Source: Blumeriella jaapii
Lineage: Eukaryota; Ascomycota; Leotiomycetes; Helotiales; Drepanopezizaceae
NCBI GenBank assembly: GCA_009599575.1
Contig: VWND01000002.1
Location: 186,001-250,000, forward strand
Length of the DNA: 64,000 nt
Direction of reading: 5' to 3'
Part shown: positions 1 through 13,069 of the stretch, piece by piece
Position numbering within the stretch: position 1 is the stretch's first letter
Layout: each line of letters opens with the position of its first letter
Program-made: the position numbers and the translations under genes
The notes under the pieces: model-generated
What the model was told of the DNA's origin: nothing
Database searches by the model: none
The model's input: the letters and a program-made list of their open reading frames with translations, nothing else

Positions 1-2039
1 ATTATTACGAATACGTTATCGTAATCGTATTTGTTTTTATTAAAATTGCAAAAGTTTATTATAACGTGTTTTCAAAAATGGTTAAAAACAGAAAAAAGCT
101 AAAAAAAGCCGGGGCGCTTATTTTTTAAAACAAAACTTTTTCGATAAGCGTGGCAATTGCGATAGTATTGTTTTACGAAAGCTGTTATACCTCGCTAATA
201 ATATTAGTCCGAAAGTAATTGCGTAGTTTTGCGAGCGTTAAAATAAGCGGTGAAAATCTGGTCGTGTATTTTTCGTATAAAGGCTAAGCGAAAATAATCG
301 ACGTTTAATATTATTAAGCGACCGTAATATAACAGCAGGTCGCGTTTAAATGTATACGAAAACGAAATGTTATTATCGTCGTTTTTTTTCGTAGCGTTTC
401 GTACAGCTTTTTTTCGAAAAACCATTAGACTGCTAGCTATGCGATTAACGTGGAAAATTTGGTTAACGATACGGAATGCGAAAAAAAGATCAGTTATTTC
501 AACGATAAAAACAGCTGTTTCGAAAGCCGTAGAAAATCGAAGTTTTTTAGTTAAAAAACGGTAATCGATTTGATCGGCTCGGAAAAGGATTTGCAAGCGT
601 TAAATGCGTTTAAAAGAGTTTTGGCGGTCGAATTCGCTCGTACGACGTATTAATACGTTAGCCAGAAAGTTGTATTTACCTGGTTTGTACGTAATAAAAA
701 AGTTGTAATCGGCGAAAAGCTCGGCCTAGCGTATTTATCGAGCGTTTAGAAGTTTGGAAGTTATAAAATATTCTAAGGCTTTATAATTAATAATAATTTT
801 AATTTAATAAACTAAATTAGTTAGTTCAGCACGAAAATTGCCTAAAAATCTTACGATTGCGAGCATTTTTTTATCGTATACGACGTAATTTAGCTTTGCG
901 AAAGCTATAGTTTTGCTAAAATAAGCGACTGAAAGCTAATCGTTATTATAGAATTATAAAAGCACAAAAGCTATTACGCCGTCGGAAGCGTCAGTTTTTA
1001 ATATATAAAAAAAGTCTTGCCTGTAATATTATAAAACTGGTGTAATAATAAAGGCTAATATAAAAAGCTCGAAACTTTCCTGATATTTAAAAGTGAAATT
1101 AAAAAAAACGTTAATTTTGGTTAAATAAATCAGAGGCTTTGCAATTATACCGTAGTTTCGAATAAAACGTCGGTAAAAATTACAAAAACCAAAAAAGCTT
1201 TGTATATTTTTTACAATAGTAAAAGGTTTTTAATAAGCGACCACGGAAACTTTTTCTGAATCTACTTCTAAGCTTTTAATAAAAATAATAAAGTTTAAGT
1301 AACAGATCCGAATAACGTTAAATTCAGATTTCCGAATATCGGCTTGTAATTCAGCGTTAGCAAGCTTTTGAAATATTTTGCGAACGTATATAACGTATTT
1401 TAAAAAATCGGACGAATAAATAAAAATATTATCTAAGTATATAATACAAAAATCGTTTAAATAATCGAAAAAAACGTCGTTTATATAACGTTAATAAATT
1501 GCGGATTTATTAATAAAACCAAAAGGTAGCATTTTACATTTATAAGCGCCGTAACGCGTACGAAACGTTGTTAGTTTTTTATTAACGGAATTTATTCGAA
1601 TTTTATAAAAAGCTTAACGAATATCGAATTTTGTAAAAATTCGCGCTTTCGAAAAACGAGCAAAAGTTTTATCGATAAAAGAGAAAAGGTAGCGATTCTT
1701 ACGAATAACGTTATTAAAAGCTCGATAATCGATACAAAAACGCAGTGAATCGTCGGGTTTTTTAGCGAAAAGCATTAAAATAGCGAAAAAAGCGGTGAAA
1801 AATTCGATAAAACTTTTATTAAAATTATTTTGCAAATAAATCTTAATAATCTCGAGCTTTGAAATCGATATTTTATATAAAAAAGTGTATTTCAGCTTTT
1901 TTTTATTTATAATAAGCTCGATTTTGTGGTCGTAGGGCCGGTAAAAGGCTAGCTCGTTACTAGCGGCTTTAGAAAACACGTATTCGAGGTTTTTGTATTT
2001 CGGAGGAAAAGATTCGAAGAAAAGTTTATTCGAAATTAG
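1..2039 (-). pseudogene. Ty3/gypsy chromovirus (family 1, copy A), pol fragment
   Basis: This is the left part of a minus-strand family 1 retrotransposon that runs off the window edge. Position 1 matches about position 19574 of the better preserved copy B. Read on the minus strand, 1980-1200 is reverse transcriptase (the stretch [17 protein letters not shown] is the usual fingers/palm segment), about 980-720 is RNase H, and 600-200 is the integrase zinc-binding region. Many codons have become stops through G-to-A and C-to-T changes, so the copy cannot be functional. The element is broken at 2039 by family 2 and resumes at 13337 and again at 26175. Confidence 0.85.
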
Positions 2040-2306
2040 TGTAAAACGGTGATACCTTGTATTAATAGGAGTTGGTAGTTTTAGCTATGATTGAGGCATG
2101 GACCCCTCAAAGACCCTCTGCCATTGACTACCTTCAACAGGTATAAGAGCAAAGCATTCTTTTAAATAATACCACAGGCACGCAGTCTAATTTATACCTT
2201 TACTTATTTTTTTTTTTTTTTTTTTAGTCTTTTTTAGGGATTTTCTAGATTATTTTATTTACCGATATGTGGCCGTATCAGTTTGGTTTTTTTATTTACT
2301 TTTATA
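2040..2306 (+). repeat. 5' LTR of family 2 element
   Basis: Aligns without gaps to 13070-13336. All differences I see are C/T or G/A. The outer (left) half keeps more G and C than the same half of the 3' LTR, and the inner half is more mutated. It contains a T-run at about 2207-2225 and the conserved core ACCGATATGTGGCCGTATCA near 2260. Confidence 0.92.
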
Positions 2307-3075
2307 TTTGGTAATTTACGCAAGGATTCAAACTTCGGTGTTTCGTTTTTATATATTCGCCGATGCATTTTTCAAATTTATAATCAAGGTCGATTTCGAT
2401 ATTTCGCTATTACGGCTTAAAAGACTTTTTATATGGTGTTGTTCGCAGCTGTATTATATAAAGGATTTCTAATAGCTTTTTTTATTTTGCATATAATTAT
2501 TAGATTATAAAAATGCAATATATTTTAAAAACGTCTGAAATTACGGTCAGGCAATTCTGAACCGTGCGAAGTTTAAAGCTCGAAAATCGCTTTTTTATTT
2601 AAAAATAACAAATCGAATATTAGTTTATACGCTTCGACCGCTGCGCTCGGCTTTTTTAAATTAGATTTCTTTTAGTTAAACGCTTGGCGAAAACTTAATT
2701 TTCTAATTTTACGCTTTGTAATTATAGCAATTACAATTTGCGGCTTTTTATTAAAAATAATAAAAAAATGGCTGTACGTATATTAGCTTAAGCTACGGAA
2801 TATCGAAACCGTGGATTATATAATAATATTATATTAATCCAGTTAATTTATTAAAAAACAAGTTTAATATATTATTTAAATGTCTGAACGCAATTTTATT
2901 TTATTTAATTTTTTCAAAAAACACAGAAACTTTTTTAATAGCTTTTTTATTAAAAACGATTTTTTTCATATTAAAAACTTTTAACTTGCAATTCCAAAAA
3001 ACATTTATTCGTTTAATTTAAATCCTATTAATATTTTTATTAATATTATAAACAACGACGCTTTTCGTTTTTTTA

Positions 3076-5060
3076 TACGAGGCCGCATGCCTTTTTCTGG
3101 CTCCTCTGATGCATTTTTATTTAATAGCGCCAACGTTACCGATTTTATCGAAAAATATAAAAAAACTTGTAAGGATTTCGAAATTTTAGAAATTAAAATA
3201 TTCGATAAACTTTCTCGTTATTATAACCCAATTATTAAAAATATTATTAAATCGATAAATAAATAAAAAGCTATTAAGGCTCGAAACTAGCGTAAGTTAA
3301 TTAAAGCTTTGAAATCGAAATTCCGAAACTATAATCGCTAGCAGATTCGCGATATTATCGCTTTTTTTAAGCAGTTTATTATAATAATTCGCCAAGCCAA
3401 AAAACTTAAAGCCTATTATCGTATTTATACGAGAATTTCTAACGTTTTCGTTAACAAAAAGGTTTTAAGCGAAGTTAAATAAAAAAGATTGTTTTTATTT
3501 GGCTTTTCAACCAGCATTCGCAACAAAACTATTAAGCATTTTAAAATTAATAAATAAGATTTTAAAATTTTCGATTAATATTTTAAATTTATGAAATTCG
3601 TTTTTAAATAAAACCAAAGCGAACGTATTATCGAAGCTATAAATCAAAAGAAATTTTCTTTTTTTATTTATAAAAAAAACGTAAAAGCTTTAGTATAAAA
3701 ATATGCCCAGCTATTAAAAGTTACCGAAATCGCCAAAAAACAACCAGTTATTATACTATTTAATCGCTTCGCAAAACCTATTAACTTGGAAAAGCTTAAT
3801 AAAAATATCGAAACTTTCGTATTAAATTTACCGATATTAAAATTCAAAAGCTTTAAAATAAAATCGAAGGTTTTATACAACAGCAAAAAAAACTTTTTTA
3901 CGTTAACTCGGATAATAAAAACGATTAAAATAGCTTTTATAATAATTATTCTTTTTAAAATGCGCGAAGCGATCAGTTTCGCTAAGCTACCGTAAAAATA
4001 ATAGCTGCTTAATAGCAACTTCCTTATATTAGCGATCAAAATCAGCGAAATATTAATTATAATAACGATTATTAAAAAAAAAAAAAAAACCAACGCGAAA
4101 ATCAGAATCGCGGCTATTAAAATAGTAGAAGTAATTATTAAAAGAGATTTCGTGGCCTTAAATATAAGTTTTATAATAATAAAGAAATTTACTGCAAAAA
4201 ACCTTATATTCGCTTTGAATGCAAAGTATTTAATTTTTATATAAATAATAATATTTGCTATATTAATAAGTATAAAGCGATTTGCTTCGGACCGACGGAA
4301 GCAGGAATAAGCCTTTTTAATAAAACTGAAAATCAAAGCTGATTAAACACTATTCGCTTAAAAGTAAAAAATACGAAATAAAACGATTGCTTAAAAAACA
4401 AAAAAAATGCAAAAACGATTTTTATTAATAAAAGAAAAAACATTTCAGAAAGCGTATTAATTAAAAAAAAAATTTTTATTCTAAGCGTAAATAAAATTCA
4501 AATATATAAATAAAAAACAAATATATATATTACTAATATAAATATCGCATTTGCAAATATTATAGCTGTATAATTAAGCTAGCGAATTATAAAAAAGCAA
4601 AATGCTTCTGTTTTATTCGCCAAACCGATTAATATAAAAAAAAAACGTTAAAATCGAAAAAAAAAAATTTTTGAAATTCGAAAAAAAACCGATAAAACTA
4701 TTAAAAAAACGCTTATAATAAAAAAAATTAACGACGATATAAAAAATATCGATATTAATATTTCGGTTTAAATTATTCAAAAAGTATTAGCTTTTAAACG
4801 CTTATTACTAATACGAAGCGAAAAATAAATCGACAAATATATTAGCTCCGAAGCTGTTAACGAAGCTATTAAAAAAATTATAAAATAAAAAATTAAATTA
4901 AAATTCAACGATTTATTTAGCACAGAAAAAAAATTCGATAAAATTATTAATAAATAAATCTTTATATTAAAAAAAAACGAAAAAGTTGAAATCACCCGAA
5001 AAAAAAACGATTTTAAATTAAAAAAAAATCAGAAAAAAATTTATAATATCGTAATCAATT
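3076..5060 (+). pseudogene. family 2 gag remnant
   Basis: A plus-strand reading from about 3084 gives a recognisable gag-like start (RGRMPFSGSSDAFLFN, then a Lys/Glu-rich helical region) broken by stop codons at positions consistent with RIP of Trp, Gln and Arg codons. An open piece at 3786-3995 continues the same reading. The part after about 4090 is Lys-rich and too altered to assign. No intact CCHC knuckle is left that I can point to. Assignment rests on position upstream of the protease and on general resemblance to fungal gypsy gag, so it is moderately sure. Confidence 0.6.
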
Positions 5061-5098
5061 TAGCCGATAAAAAAAAATCTTCGAAAAAAATCAGCCTT

Positions 5099-5503
5099 TT
5101 GGCTTTCGCTATAAAAACCCAAAAATCAAAACGACGAAACTGCTTTTATACGGCTATAAAAGCGCTAAAAATAAAAACAATGCTCGAGAAAAATACAACC
5201 GTTTTCGCTTTATTCGATAATAAAACCGAAGTTAATTGTATAAATCAAAAAACGGCCGAAGCTAATAATATTCCGATTATTATCGATAAACGAATGATTT
5301 ATACGACCGTTAATAAAAATATTATTAAATTTAATAAAATTGTACGAAATATAAAAATCGACGTTGGAAATATTATTATTTATAAAAACTTTTTAATAAT
5401 AAAAAAATGCTTTTACTTTATTATTTTTAAAATACTTTGGATTTTAAAAAGTTTCGTCAGTTTTAAATATACCGAAAACGGCCAGATAAAAGCTTTTTTT
5501 TAA
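5099..5503 (+). pseudogene. family 2 retropepsin-like protease domain
   Basis: The open stretch contains VFALFDNKTEVNCINQKTA. This has the layout of a retropepsin active-site region (hydrophobic, Asp, two small residues, then hydrophobic/Asn-Ile), with the expected D-[ST]-G changed to DNK. The change fits RIP. It lies between the gag remnant and the reverse transcriptase, as expected. No working active site remains. Confidence 0.6.
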
Positions 5504-5651
5504 AATTAAAACCGATTTTTTTAAGGCCAAATTATCGTCGCCGGCGATAAAGTTTTTTTAATCGACGTTTTATCGGAAAACGAATAGCCGGCTTTGGTTT
5601 TAAAACAAACGCTAAGCTGTAATAAAACCTGGAAAATACTCGGCTAAAAGC

Positions 5652-5684
5652 ATTTACGTTATTAATCGAAATGGCACCGCGAAT
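5652..5684 (+). repeat. 33-bp near-palindromic unit (copy 1)
   Basis: Starts ATTTACG and ends CGCGAAT. The last 15 bases match the other copies at 7598, 7661, 10724, 22069, 26219 and 35769. It lies between the protease and the reverse transcriptase of family 2. Read on the coding strand it gives I-Y-V-I-N-R-N-G-T-A-N. Confidence 0.6.
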
Positions 5685-6099
5685 AAAATTAGCTAATATT
5701 AACATTTTTAATTATTAATTCGAAAATAAAAGTTTCGAAAATTTCGTTTTCGTATTAAACAAACCCGACTTATATATTTTATTTTATTATATTAATATTA
5801 GCACTTTTTACAAACGTAAAGCTGATAAAATACGATTCGTAAATCTTAGTAAATCCGGTAGAAATATTTTCGGAAAAATAAACGATTGATTCGAAAAAAA
5901 TAAAATAATAAAATTATTTTAATTAATTACCGGCGAGTTCGAAAAATTTATTACCGGCCGATTTTCCAATCTATTATTTGGCAGCCGATTTACAAAAAAA
6001 CGATTTAATAACTTGGCAATCGGAATTTAACTTTTATTAAAAAAAAAAAAAGTTTTATACGAAATTTTACGCAACCGAAAAAAAGCTATAGCCTTCGAT

Positions 6100-6840
6100 T
6101 TTATCGAAATAAGCTAATTCAGCTTTAACGTTACGTTTTATATCGATATTAAAATCGTGTTTTACGAAACCTGGCAAAAAAAAACTTTTTTAATTTTTAA
6201 AATTTTTCAAAATAAAATAATCGAAATGCTAAAAAAACGAATTAAGCAAAAAATCCTCGAATTCTGTTATAGCTTATATAAAAACAAATGGTTTATCGTT
6301 GCAAAAAAAAAAAAAAGCATTTACAAATTTATTATCGCAGTCGTCGAAATAAATAAAATAACGATACGAAACGCTAACGTGCTATTTAATATCGATTAAT
6401 TTTCAAACGAATTCGCAAAATTAACGATCGCTTTTTTTTTCGATTTGTTTTTCGGTTACGATTATTTAATATTTAATTTACGATTTCGAAATATAACGGC
6501 AATACAAATTCCAATCGGTTTATTGCGTATAACCAAAGTACTTATAAAAGTTATTAATTCAGTCGTTCAGTTCGTAAAAATCGTATACAAGATTTTTATA
6601 ATTTGCATTTCCGATATTATTTTATTTTACGTTAACGACGTCGGAATAAAAAGTCTCAGATTATATTATAATAATAAAAAAATTCTTTTTGAAATTCGAC
6701 GCTATATAATAAAATATATTTAAAATATCGACAAAATTATAATTTGCTTCGAAAAAGCTAAAGCTATTATTGGCCTTCGATCAAAATTTTGCATATCCGA
6801 AATAAATATCGTTGGTTATATAATTAACAGCGCTGGCCGC
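6100..6840 (+). pseudogene. family 2 reverse transcriptase domain
   Basis: Two open pieces (6157-6399 and 6445-6723) carry successive parts of a Ty3/gypsy reverse transcriptase. The first has the segment with KNKWFIVAKKKK followed by IIAVVEINKITIRNANV, corresponding to the region before the catalytic palm. The second contains FGYDYLI (the usual D-x-x-S/x-GYxQ block) and IILFYVNDVGIKS, where the catalytic Y-[VI]-D-D motif has become YVND by a G-to-A change. The interruption between the pieces is a stop codon. Inactive. Confidence 0.85.
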
Positions 6841-7089
6841 CATTTTTAACGAAAGAAAATTAAAAAGATTTGCGAATAAAAAAAGTGTAAAAATATTATT
6901 AAAGCTAAAGCTTTTATTAGCGTTATGATTTATTATCGCAATTAAATTAAAAACTTTTTTTAAAAAGCTGCATTTATTTACGTTACGATAAAAAAAAAAT
7001 CGATTTCGTTTGGAAAAAAAAACAAAACAAAATTATAAAAGTTTTTAAAAACGACTTTTTATCGGCTTTATCGCTTATGCGAATCGATT

Positions 7090-7500
7090 ATAATCCAAAC
7101 GCAAAAAAAATCATTTTGATTATCGACGCTAATATTTCCGGTTGAAAAGCTGTATTATAATAAATCGATAAAAACAAAAAACGATATTTTTCACGATTCG
7201 AAAGCGGCCTATAATTTTTCGCGAAAATACGCTACGATACTACCAAACGAAAATATCGAAGCGTTTTCAAAATAATAAAAAAAATAAAAAGCGAATTATA
7301 CGGCGTATATTTTATTTTAAAAACAAACGCAAAAATTCTTATCGACTAATTAAATAAAAAAGCCAATAACTTGCCAAAAGCATTTATTATTAATTAAATA
7401 ACTTAAATGCGATTTATAAACTTCGAAATTAAATATATTAAAAAAATAATTAATATAGCGGCAAACGGCTTTTCGAAACAAAAACGTTTTTATTTATTTA
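7090..7500 (+). pseudogene. family 2 RNase H domain
   Basis: Around 7110-7215 the plus strand reads IIDANISG followed by a Lys/Arg-rich stretch, matching the first catalytic Asp region of Ty3/gypsy RNase H. At 7260-7495 it reads a segment ending KKIINIAANGFSKQKR, which corresponds to the C-terminal A-D-[GA]-L-S-R block with Asp changed to Asn. Stop codons from RIP interrupt it. Confidence 0.7.
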
Positions 7501-7597
7501 ATTTTGCTAAATAAAACGAATAAAATATCGACGAATAAATCGCTAACGAAATCGGCTGCTTTGCTATTTGCGCTTTGAGTTTTATAAAGCCAAAAGC

Positions 7598-7693
7598 ATT
7601 CGCGTTGCTATTTCGGCTGGCATCGCGAATAAAAAACATCGATTTTCGGGCCGAAAAAGCATTCGCGTTATTATTTCGAATAGCACCGCGAAT
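7598..7693 (+). repeat. two tandem 33-bp near-palindromic units (7598-7630 and 7661-7693)
   Basis: Both units begin ATTCGCGTT and end CGCGAAT and are exactly 33 bp. Their starts are 63 bp apart, which is 21 codons. They sit in the linker between RNase H and integrase. On the coding strand they read I-R-V-A-I-S-A-G-I-A-N and I-R-V-I-I-S-N-S-T-A-N. Related units are at 5652, 10724, 22069, 26219 and 35769. Confidence 0.7.
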
Positions 7694-7859
7694 GGATTTA
7701 ACCGAAAACGATCGGAATAAGCCGATTAACAACGAAAATAAACTTTTGATCGATAATTACGAAACCGAAGATTTTTATTTAATCGTATATTATTTAATTA
7801 TTTTGTTTAAATTATTTAGCGTGCCAAATTATTAATTTAAATTATTTAAAAACTAAGCT

Positions 7860-9230
7860 TTCGATTATATTTTAGCCGATAAAAAGCTATATAAAATAAA
7901 AAATAATATATATTAAAAACGTTTAATAATAAATAATAAAATCGATAAGTTTCAAATTATAAAAAAAGCCTACGAAAAGTGTTTTATAAAAAAGCTAAAG
8001 CCATTTATTATCGAACCAAAAACGATTTTTAATAAAAAAAATGTTTCGAAAATTGCAAAATTTTCGTTAAAAATTGCATTTTTTACTAAAAGCGAAAATC
8101 TGGCCGAAAAAAAAATTTATTATATCCGACGTAATTTTTTAAAGTTTAAGAAAAAGTCAACTTCGATATTATACGCGTACCGATCACCGACCGCGGATAT
8201 ATATACTTTGTATTTGCTATCGACGATTTGTTTAAATAGCTTAAAAAGCGATTTTTTCGAAACGTTATTTTCGAAGCTATAACGACTTTTTTTTAAAAAA
8301 ACGTTGTATATCGATACGGTTTATTTAACAAATTAAACGTCGATAATAAATCCGAAAACAAAAGCGTTATCGAAACTTTTATAAAAAAATACGGGATTTA
8401 ACGCATTTAAATCTCAGCCTATAATTCGAAAAGCAACGGATTCGTGGAACGAAGCTATAAGAATATTTTCGACGGTTTTTCAAAAGCTATTCGAAAGGGC
8501 TATAAGCGTTGATCGCGGAAATTCTCGAAAATGCTTTTTGCTATGCGCATATGCATATACGCCTTTATTAAAATAATCCCATTTTTTATTTAATACGGCA
8601 AAAACGCTCGACTGCTTTTGGAAACAAAATAGTTTGTGTAAAAGCTTTATAACGTAATTAAAATAAAAACGAAAACAGATTTATTAATAATAAGATTTAA
8701 ACAGCTGAATTACCGCGATATAAATATAAAAAAAATAATTTTAAAAAAAAAAAATATAGGGAAATAATTAAAAAAGTTTAAAATAAAACTAAGATTTTAA
8801 AAAAAACGCTAATTAAAAAAAAAATTTGATTTTAGTTTACGACGTTCAGCGCGCTATCGATAAATCGGCCGATACTAAATTTGATTATAAATGGCTCGGA
8901 CTTTACGAAATATACGAGGCCGAATTAAATAAAAATTATTACAAGCTTACGAAATTCGATAAAACAAAATTAAAAGGAACGTTCGCCGCCAACCGGTTAA
9001 AACGATTTTATAGAAAAAATCAGTAAATTTACCCTTTGAATTTTGAATTAAAAACCGATTCCGATTTCAGCGATTCCGACGACGATTCCGATCAAAGCGA
9101 TTATATTTCTGAAAAAAAAAAAATCTTTGGAAAAATCTAAAAACAGCCGAATTATGATTCCGCTGCTGAAAACACAATTTAAATCGTGATTCCACTTATA
9201 ACCGAAAAAAAAAAAATGCATATAAAATTG
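7860..9230 (+). pseudogene. family 2 integrase remnant
   Basis: At about 8150-8260 the plus strand reads VNFDIIRVPITDRGYIYFVFAIDDLFKWL (given here only as a landmark: V-x-x-D-I-I-R, then Y-x-F-V-x-A-I-D-D), the start of the RNase H-like integrase core. The 8400-8540 segment with GFVERSYKNIF-like reading is the later core. The open piece at 8826-9026 (with ILVYDVQRAIDKSADTKFDY and ending NRLKRFYRKNQ) is the C-terminal domain. A short Asp/Ser-rich tail (SDSDDDSDQSD) follows up to about 9120. Several RIP stops interrupt the domain. Confidence 0.75.
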
Positions 9231-9860
9231 TTTACTAACTGTTTTACTATTTTTGCTATTTATTGTTTTTTTTTTTATTATATATTATTTTACTGTTTTT
9301 GTTTTGCCTGCTTGTATACAATTTAATTATTCTGTTTTATATACGCTGTTTATTTTAGAAACCTTTTTATATATTATTAAAATATTTATTATATTTTTTT
9401 TTGTTTAATTATACTTTTGTTTATTAAAACAAAAGCTTTATATATATTTAAGCCGCGAATCTGATATATTTATATTATTCGCATATTTTACGAAAACTAT
9501 TTTTTATGCATTTTATTATTTGCTACTTTCTGTATTATTTATTTTTTTCGCTATTCTGAACGAATGCCTGTCTGAATAATTATAATTTATTAAAAAAACA
9601 ATATGCGAATTTTCGTAACTTTTGAATACAAATACTTTACAATTCCCGTACTTTTTTTTAATTATTTTTCAATAAATATAACATATTTTTTTAATTAATA
9701 AACCTATCGATATTATATCGTTTTTTAAATAAAGCGTTGCTAAATTTAGCAAACTTATTTTTAATTTATTTTAAAACGGAATTATTATACGCAATTTCTT
9801 CGAATTTAAATAAGCATATAATGCCGCTATTTTAAATTAATAAGCAGCTTTCGTAAAAAT
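9231..9860. other. AT-rich non-coding stretch inside family 2
   Basis: Very AT-rich sequence with no reading frame of note on either strand. It separates the integrase tail from the downstream coding-like block, so it may once have been an untranslated or promoter region for that block. Nothing else is recognisable. Confidence 0.4.
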
Positions 9861-9867
9861 ATTTATA

Positions 9868-12800
9868 AAACAATTCGATATAATAATTAAAAACGTTAAC
9901 GAATTTTTATTCGACTACGAAAGCTTCGTTAAAACTAAATTCGTTTGTAAAAATTTTAATTACGATAAATTTCTACTAAATTACGACAACGTTTTAAAAG
10001 CTTTCGCCGGAGCAAAAAAAGTTCGAAATAATAAAAAAAAAGTGATAAACCGAATATTACGTTTTTTGTTAAATCAACGAAAAAAAAATATTCAAAAATA
10101 CGTTTTTAGCAAAATCACCGGTGTTATTTTATTTCGGCATTTCGCTCGCTTTTTCGAAACTATTACTTTTACGAAAAAAGAAATTTGAATATTAAACGCT
10201 TATATTTTTAAAGCGCAAGTTCTGAAAGCTAATAACCCAAGGGCCCGCAGATTTACAAACCTTTTTACAGCTGTTTGCAAATTGGTCGACGACGTTATAT
10301 AATCGCTAAAAAAAATTTTAATCGGTTGCGAAATCCCAAATCTGATTTTTTTTCAAAGCAAAAAACTAAGCGTCGCTAAATGCGGCATTTTTATACCGAA
10401 CGAAAAAAACGATACTATTTCGATATTTCAAATCTACGACGACGAAAAAAACGAAAAAGCCAATATTATCTTCGTTTAGTTCGAAAAAATATACGCGGTA
10501 GCAATTAATATTTTTAAAACAGCTAAAACAATTCGGCGATTTTATTTTTAATTATCGAAAACGAATTCGAAAACGAAATTAAAAATGTAATAGCAAACGA
10601 CCGTTTATTCGAATACAAAAAATTTATTATATTTATAAAAACGATTCCGGAAAAAATAAAAATAAAAAACGTAAAAAAGCGCGCCGATACTTTCGAAACT
10701 TTTTTTATTCGGAAAAAAAAACTATTCGCGTCGCTAGCAGAAAAAGCACCGCGAATAAAATCAGCCGGAAATCGACGCCGAATTACAAATTTTAAGCTAA
10801 TTAATAAAAAACGCGACGATTTTACGAAATCAGATTTAAAAAACGCCGGCATTCCGAAAAAAAAAAATTTAAACGATTTTAAATTTGATTTCTTAAAATT
10901 AAATACGCAAACACCGGAAACGCTTGCTGCGTTTAAAAACGTCGTACCGCTATCGCTAATATTTTAGATTTTAATAAAAGCATTTAAAATCTCGATTATT
11001 ATACGTTTCGACCGAAAAAGTCTGGAAAAAAATATCGAAGTTATTACGGAAAAAATCATATAAAAAGTATAAAATCAAATTATTTTATTTAAAATTTTCG
11101 TTTTCGACGACGAAACGATTTAAAAATTTTATTTCGATACTTTTATACAAAAATTAAATAAACTCGTCAGCTTTTTTCTTTTTGCTTCGAACGAAAACTA
11201 AACTAAGCTTTTTTCGAAAAATTGCAAATATAATACGCTAAAGCAAATAAAAAAAACTTTTAAAAACGGTAACCCGTTTTTATTCGAGCTTTTTTTCGTT
11301 AAAAAACTCCGATTTTTTAATTTCGTTTTTACGAATAACGTTAACGCTAGAAAAAACGGTAAATTCTGTTATTTTTATATACGTTGTTACGCGGCGTATT
11401 GCGATTTAATTATAAAAAAAATTAATGTTATCGGCTTTGTTAATCGATTCGCTGCTATTAAAAATTCGAATTACGACGTGTTCGAAATTAATTTTAATAA
11501 TTAATTTATATTCCGACGAAAAACTGCGAAAATTACTTAAGCGCGTGCGAAAGTTTATTTAGGCTACGTAAATTTTAAAGCAGATTTTAAAGTTTTTAAC
11601 GCGATTATAAAATTCGATTAAAACGTAGAAAAATAAAAGCAACGAATATTTTTAAAAGCCGATTTTTCTGGCTTTTCGACCGAAAATGTTTTTTAAAATT
11701 TATTCGAACTAAGCTGCGAATTCGTTAATTACGTAAGGTTTTATAACGGAAAAAACAAGCTACTGCTGTATTTTATAAAAAAAAAAAATAGTTATATATA
11801 AATATTATTTTCGATTAATTAAAACTTAAAAAGCGCTTATAGCTTTTTTGGCTAATATGCTTTACAATTTTATTTAATAAACTTTTAAAATGCATCCCGG
11901 CCTTTATTTCGCTGTTTTAATTATTCGGAATCTTGGAAACTACCGCTTCGTAATATATTTTAACGTTCCGATCGCTTTAGATCTTGCTGGTTCCGACCGT
12001 ATTACAATTATAAAATTCGATATCGCCGATTTTTAAAAAAAAAAAAAAATCGAAAATTTTACCGACGCTATTTTCGATTACTACGTTTTGCTTACGCTCG
12101 CATATAATTCGGAAATAATCGAGATTTATTTGCAATTATATTACGACGCTAAATTAATTAAAACCATTTAGAAAAGCTTAGCTTTCTTGTATTTTAACGC
12201 GTTTAAAGCAGTGGCTTCGGCTATTTCATCGGATTACGAAACCGAAAACTACGAAATAAAAAATAAAATAATTTTTATTAGTTTTTCGATTAAGCAAAAG
12301 ATTTTCGTTAGATTCAGAACCCAAAAAACCGACGGCGTAATATTAATTTATTCGAATAATTATACAACGCAGAAATACAAAAATTACTTCGAAAACGATA
12401 ATCCGATAAGCAATCTGATATTATTTATATTACGGCGAAAGCAATTATAATATTTTCGGTAGTTTCGATTGTAAATAATTACTTCCGAATTATTTCGTAA
12501 AATAATCTTTTTTACAGGCTTCGGAACCTTTTTAAAAGCATTCGTCGATAAACAACCGTAGTCCGATTTATTAGTTTTACGCGAAGCAAAAGCGTTAATC
12601 GATTTTAATTACGACGAATTAATCGATTATTTTTACGATTTCAATACAAAACTTTTCAGCGCTTTTTGCAAAACGTAAAATCACGTTTAAAAGCTGGAAT
12701 TTATTATTTACGCAGAAAAGTCGTAGAAAGCATTCGTAGCGGCGATATCTGATAATATTATCGACGAAAAAGCTATTAAAACGTTCGTAAATCTAAACGA

Positions 12801-12950
12801 TACTTCGATTAATATTTTATCGAATCATTTTTTAAAAAAGCAAAATAAACAAAATAATTTAAACGATAAGCGAAACGCTATTCCTTCGCAAAAGCCAATA
12901 GCGAAAAGGCCAAAAACGGGCTAGAAGACCGAAAAAATATAAGGCTAAAA
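9868..12950 (+). pseudogene. unidentified coding-like region downstream of integrase in family 2
   Basis: I do not recognise this protein. The plus strand shows long stretches with few stops and amino-acid-like codon texture, such as 9868-10250 with a single TGA (a likely mutated Trp), 11340-11700, 11880-12010 and 12187-12450. Landmarks include NYDKFLLNYDNVLKAFAGAK near 9960 and YFNAFKAVASAISSDYETEN near 12190. Stops are mostly TAA, TAG or TGA that could derive from Trp, Gln or Arg by single transitions. It contains one 33-bp near-palindrome (10724-10756). No transmembrane-rich envelope pattern and no reverse transcriptase or transposase motif is visible. It could be an extra retrotransposon ORF, a captured host gene, or another degraded element nested here. 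The frame appears to shift between blocks. Confidence 0.45.
10724..10756 (+). repeat. 33-bp near-palindromic unit
   Basis: Begins ATTCGCGTCGCTA and ends GCACCGCGAAT, 33 bp, inside the unidentified downstream coding block of family 2. It reads I-R-V-A-S-R-K-S-T-A-N on the plus strand. Confidence 0.65.
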
Positions 12951-13069
12951 AGTTCGGTTTTGATTAATTGGTTTTTAAATCATATAAGATAAATTAGATT
13001 ATATTTATTAAAATTATGTTTTTTTTTGGTCGTAATCAAAAACGATTACGTATATTATTTAAAACAGAA

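Noticed and set aside
3668..4336. Open frame of 222 residues on the minus strand, very rich in Ile, Phe and Leu
   Set aside because: It lies opposite the plus-strand gag of family 2. In RIP-altered AT-rich DNA such hydrophobic frames arise by chance. No membrane-protein logic or start context.
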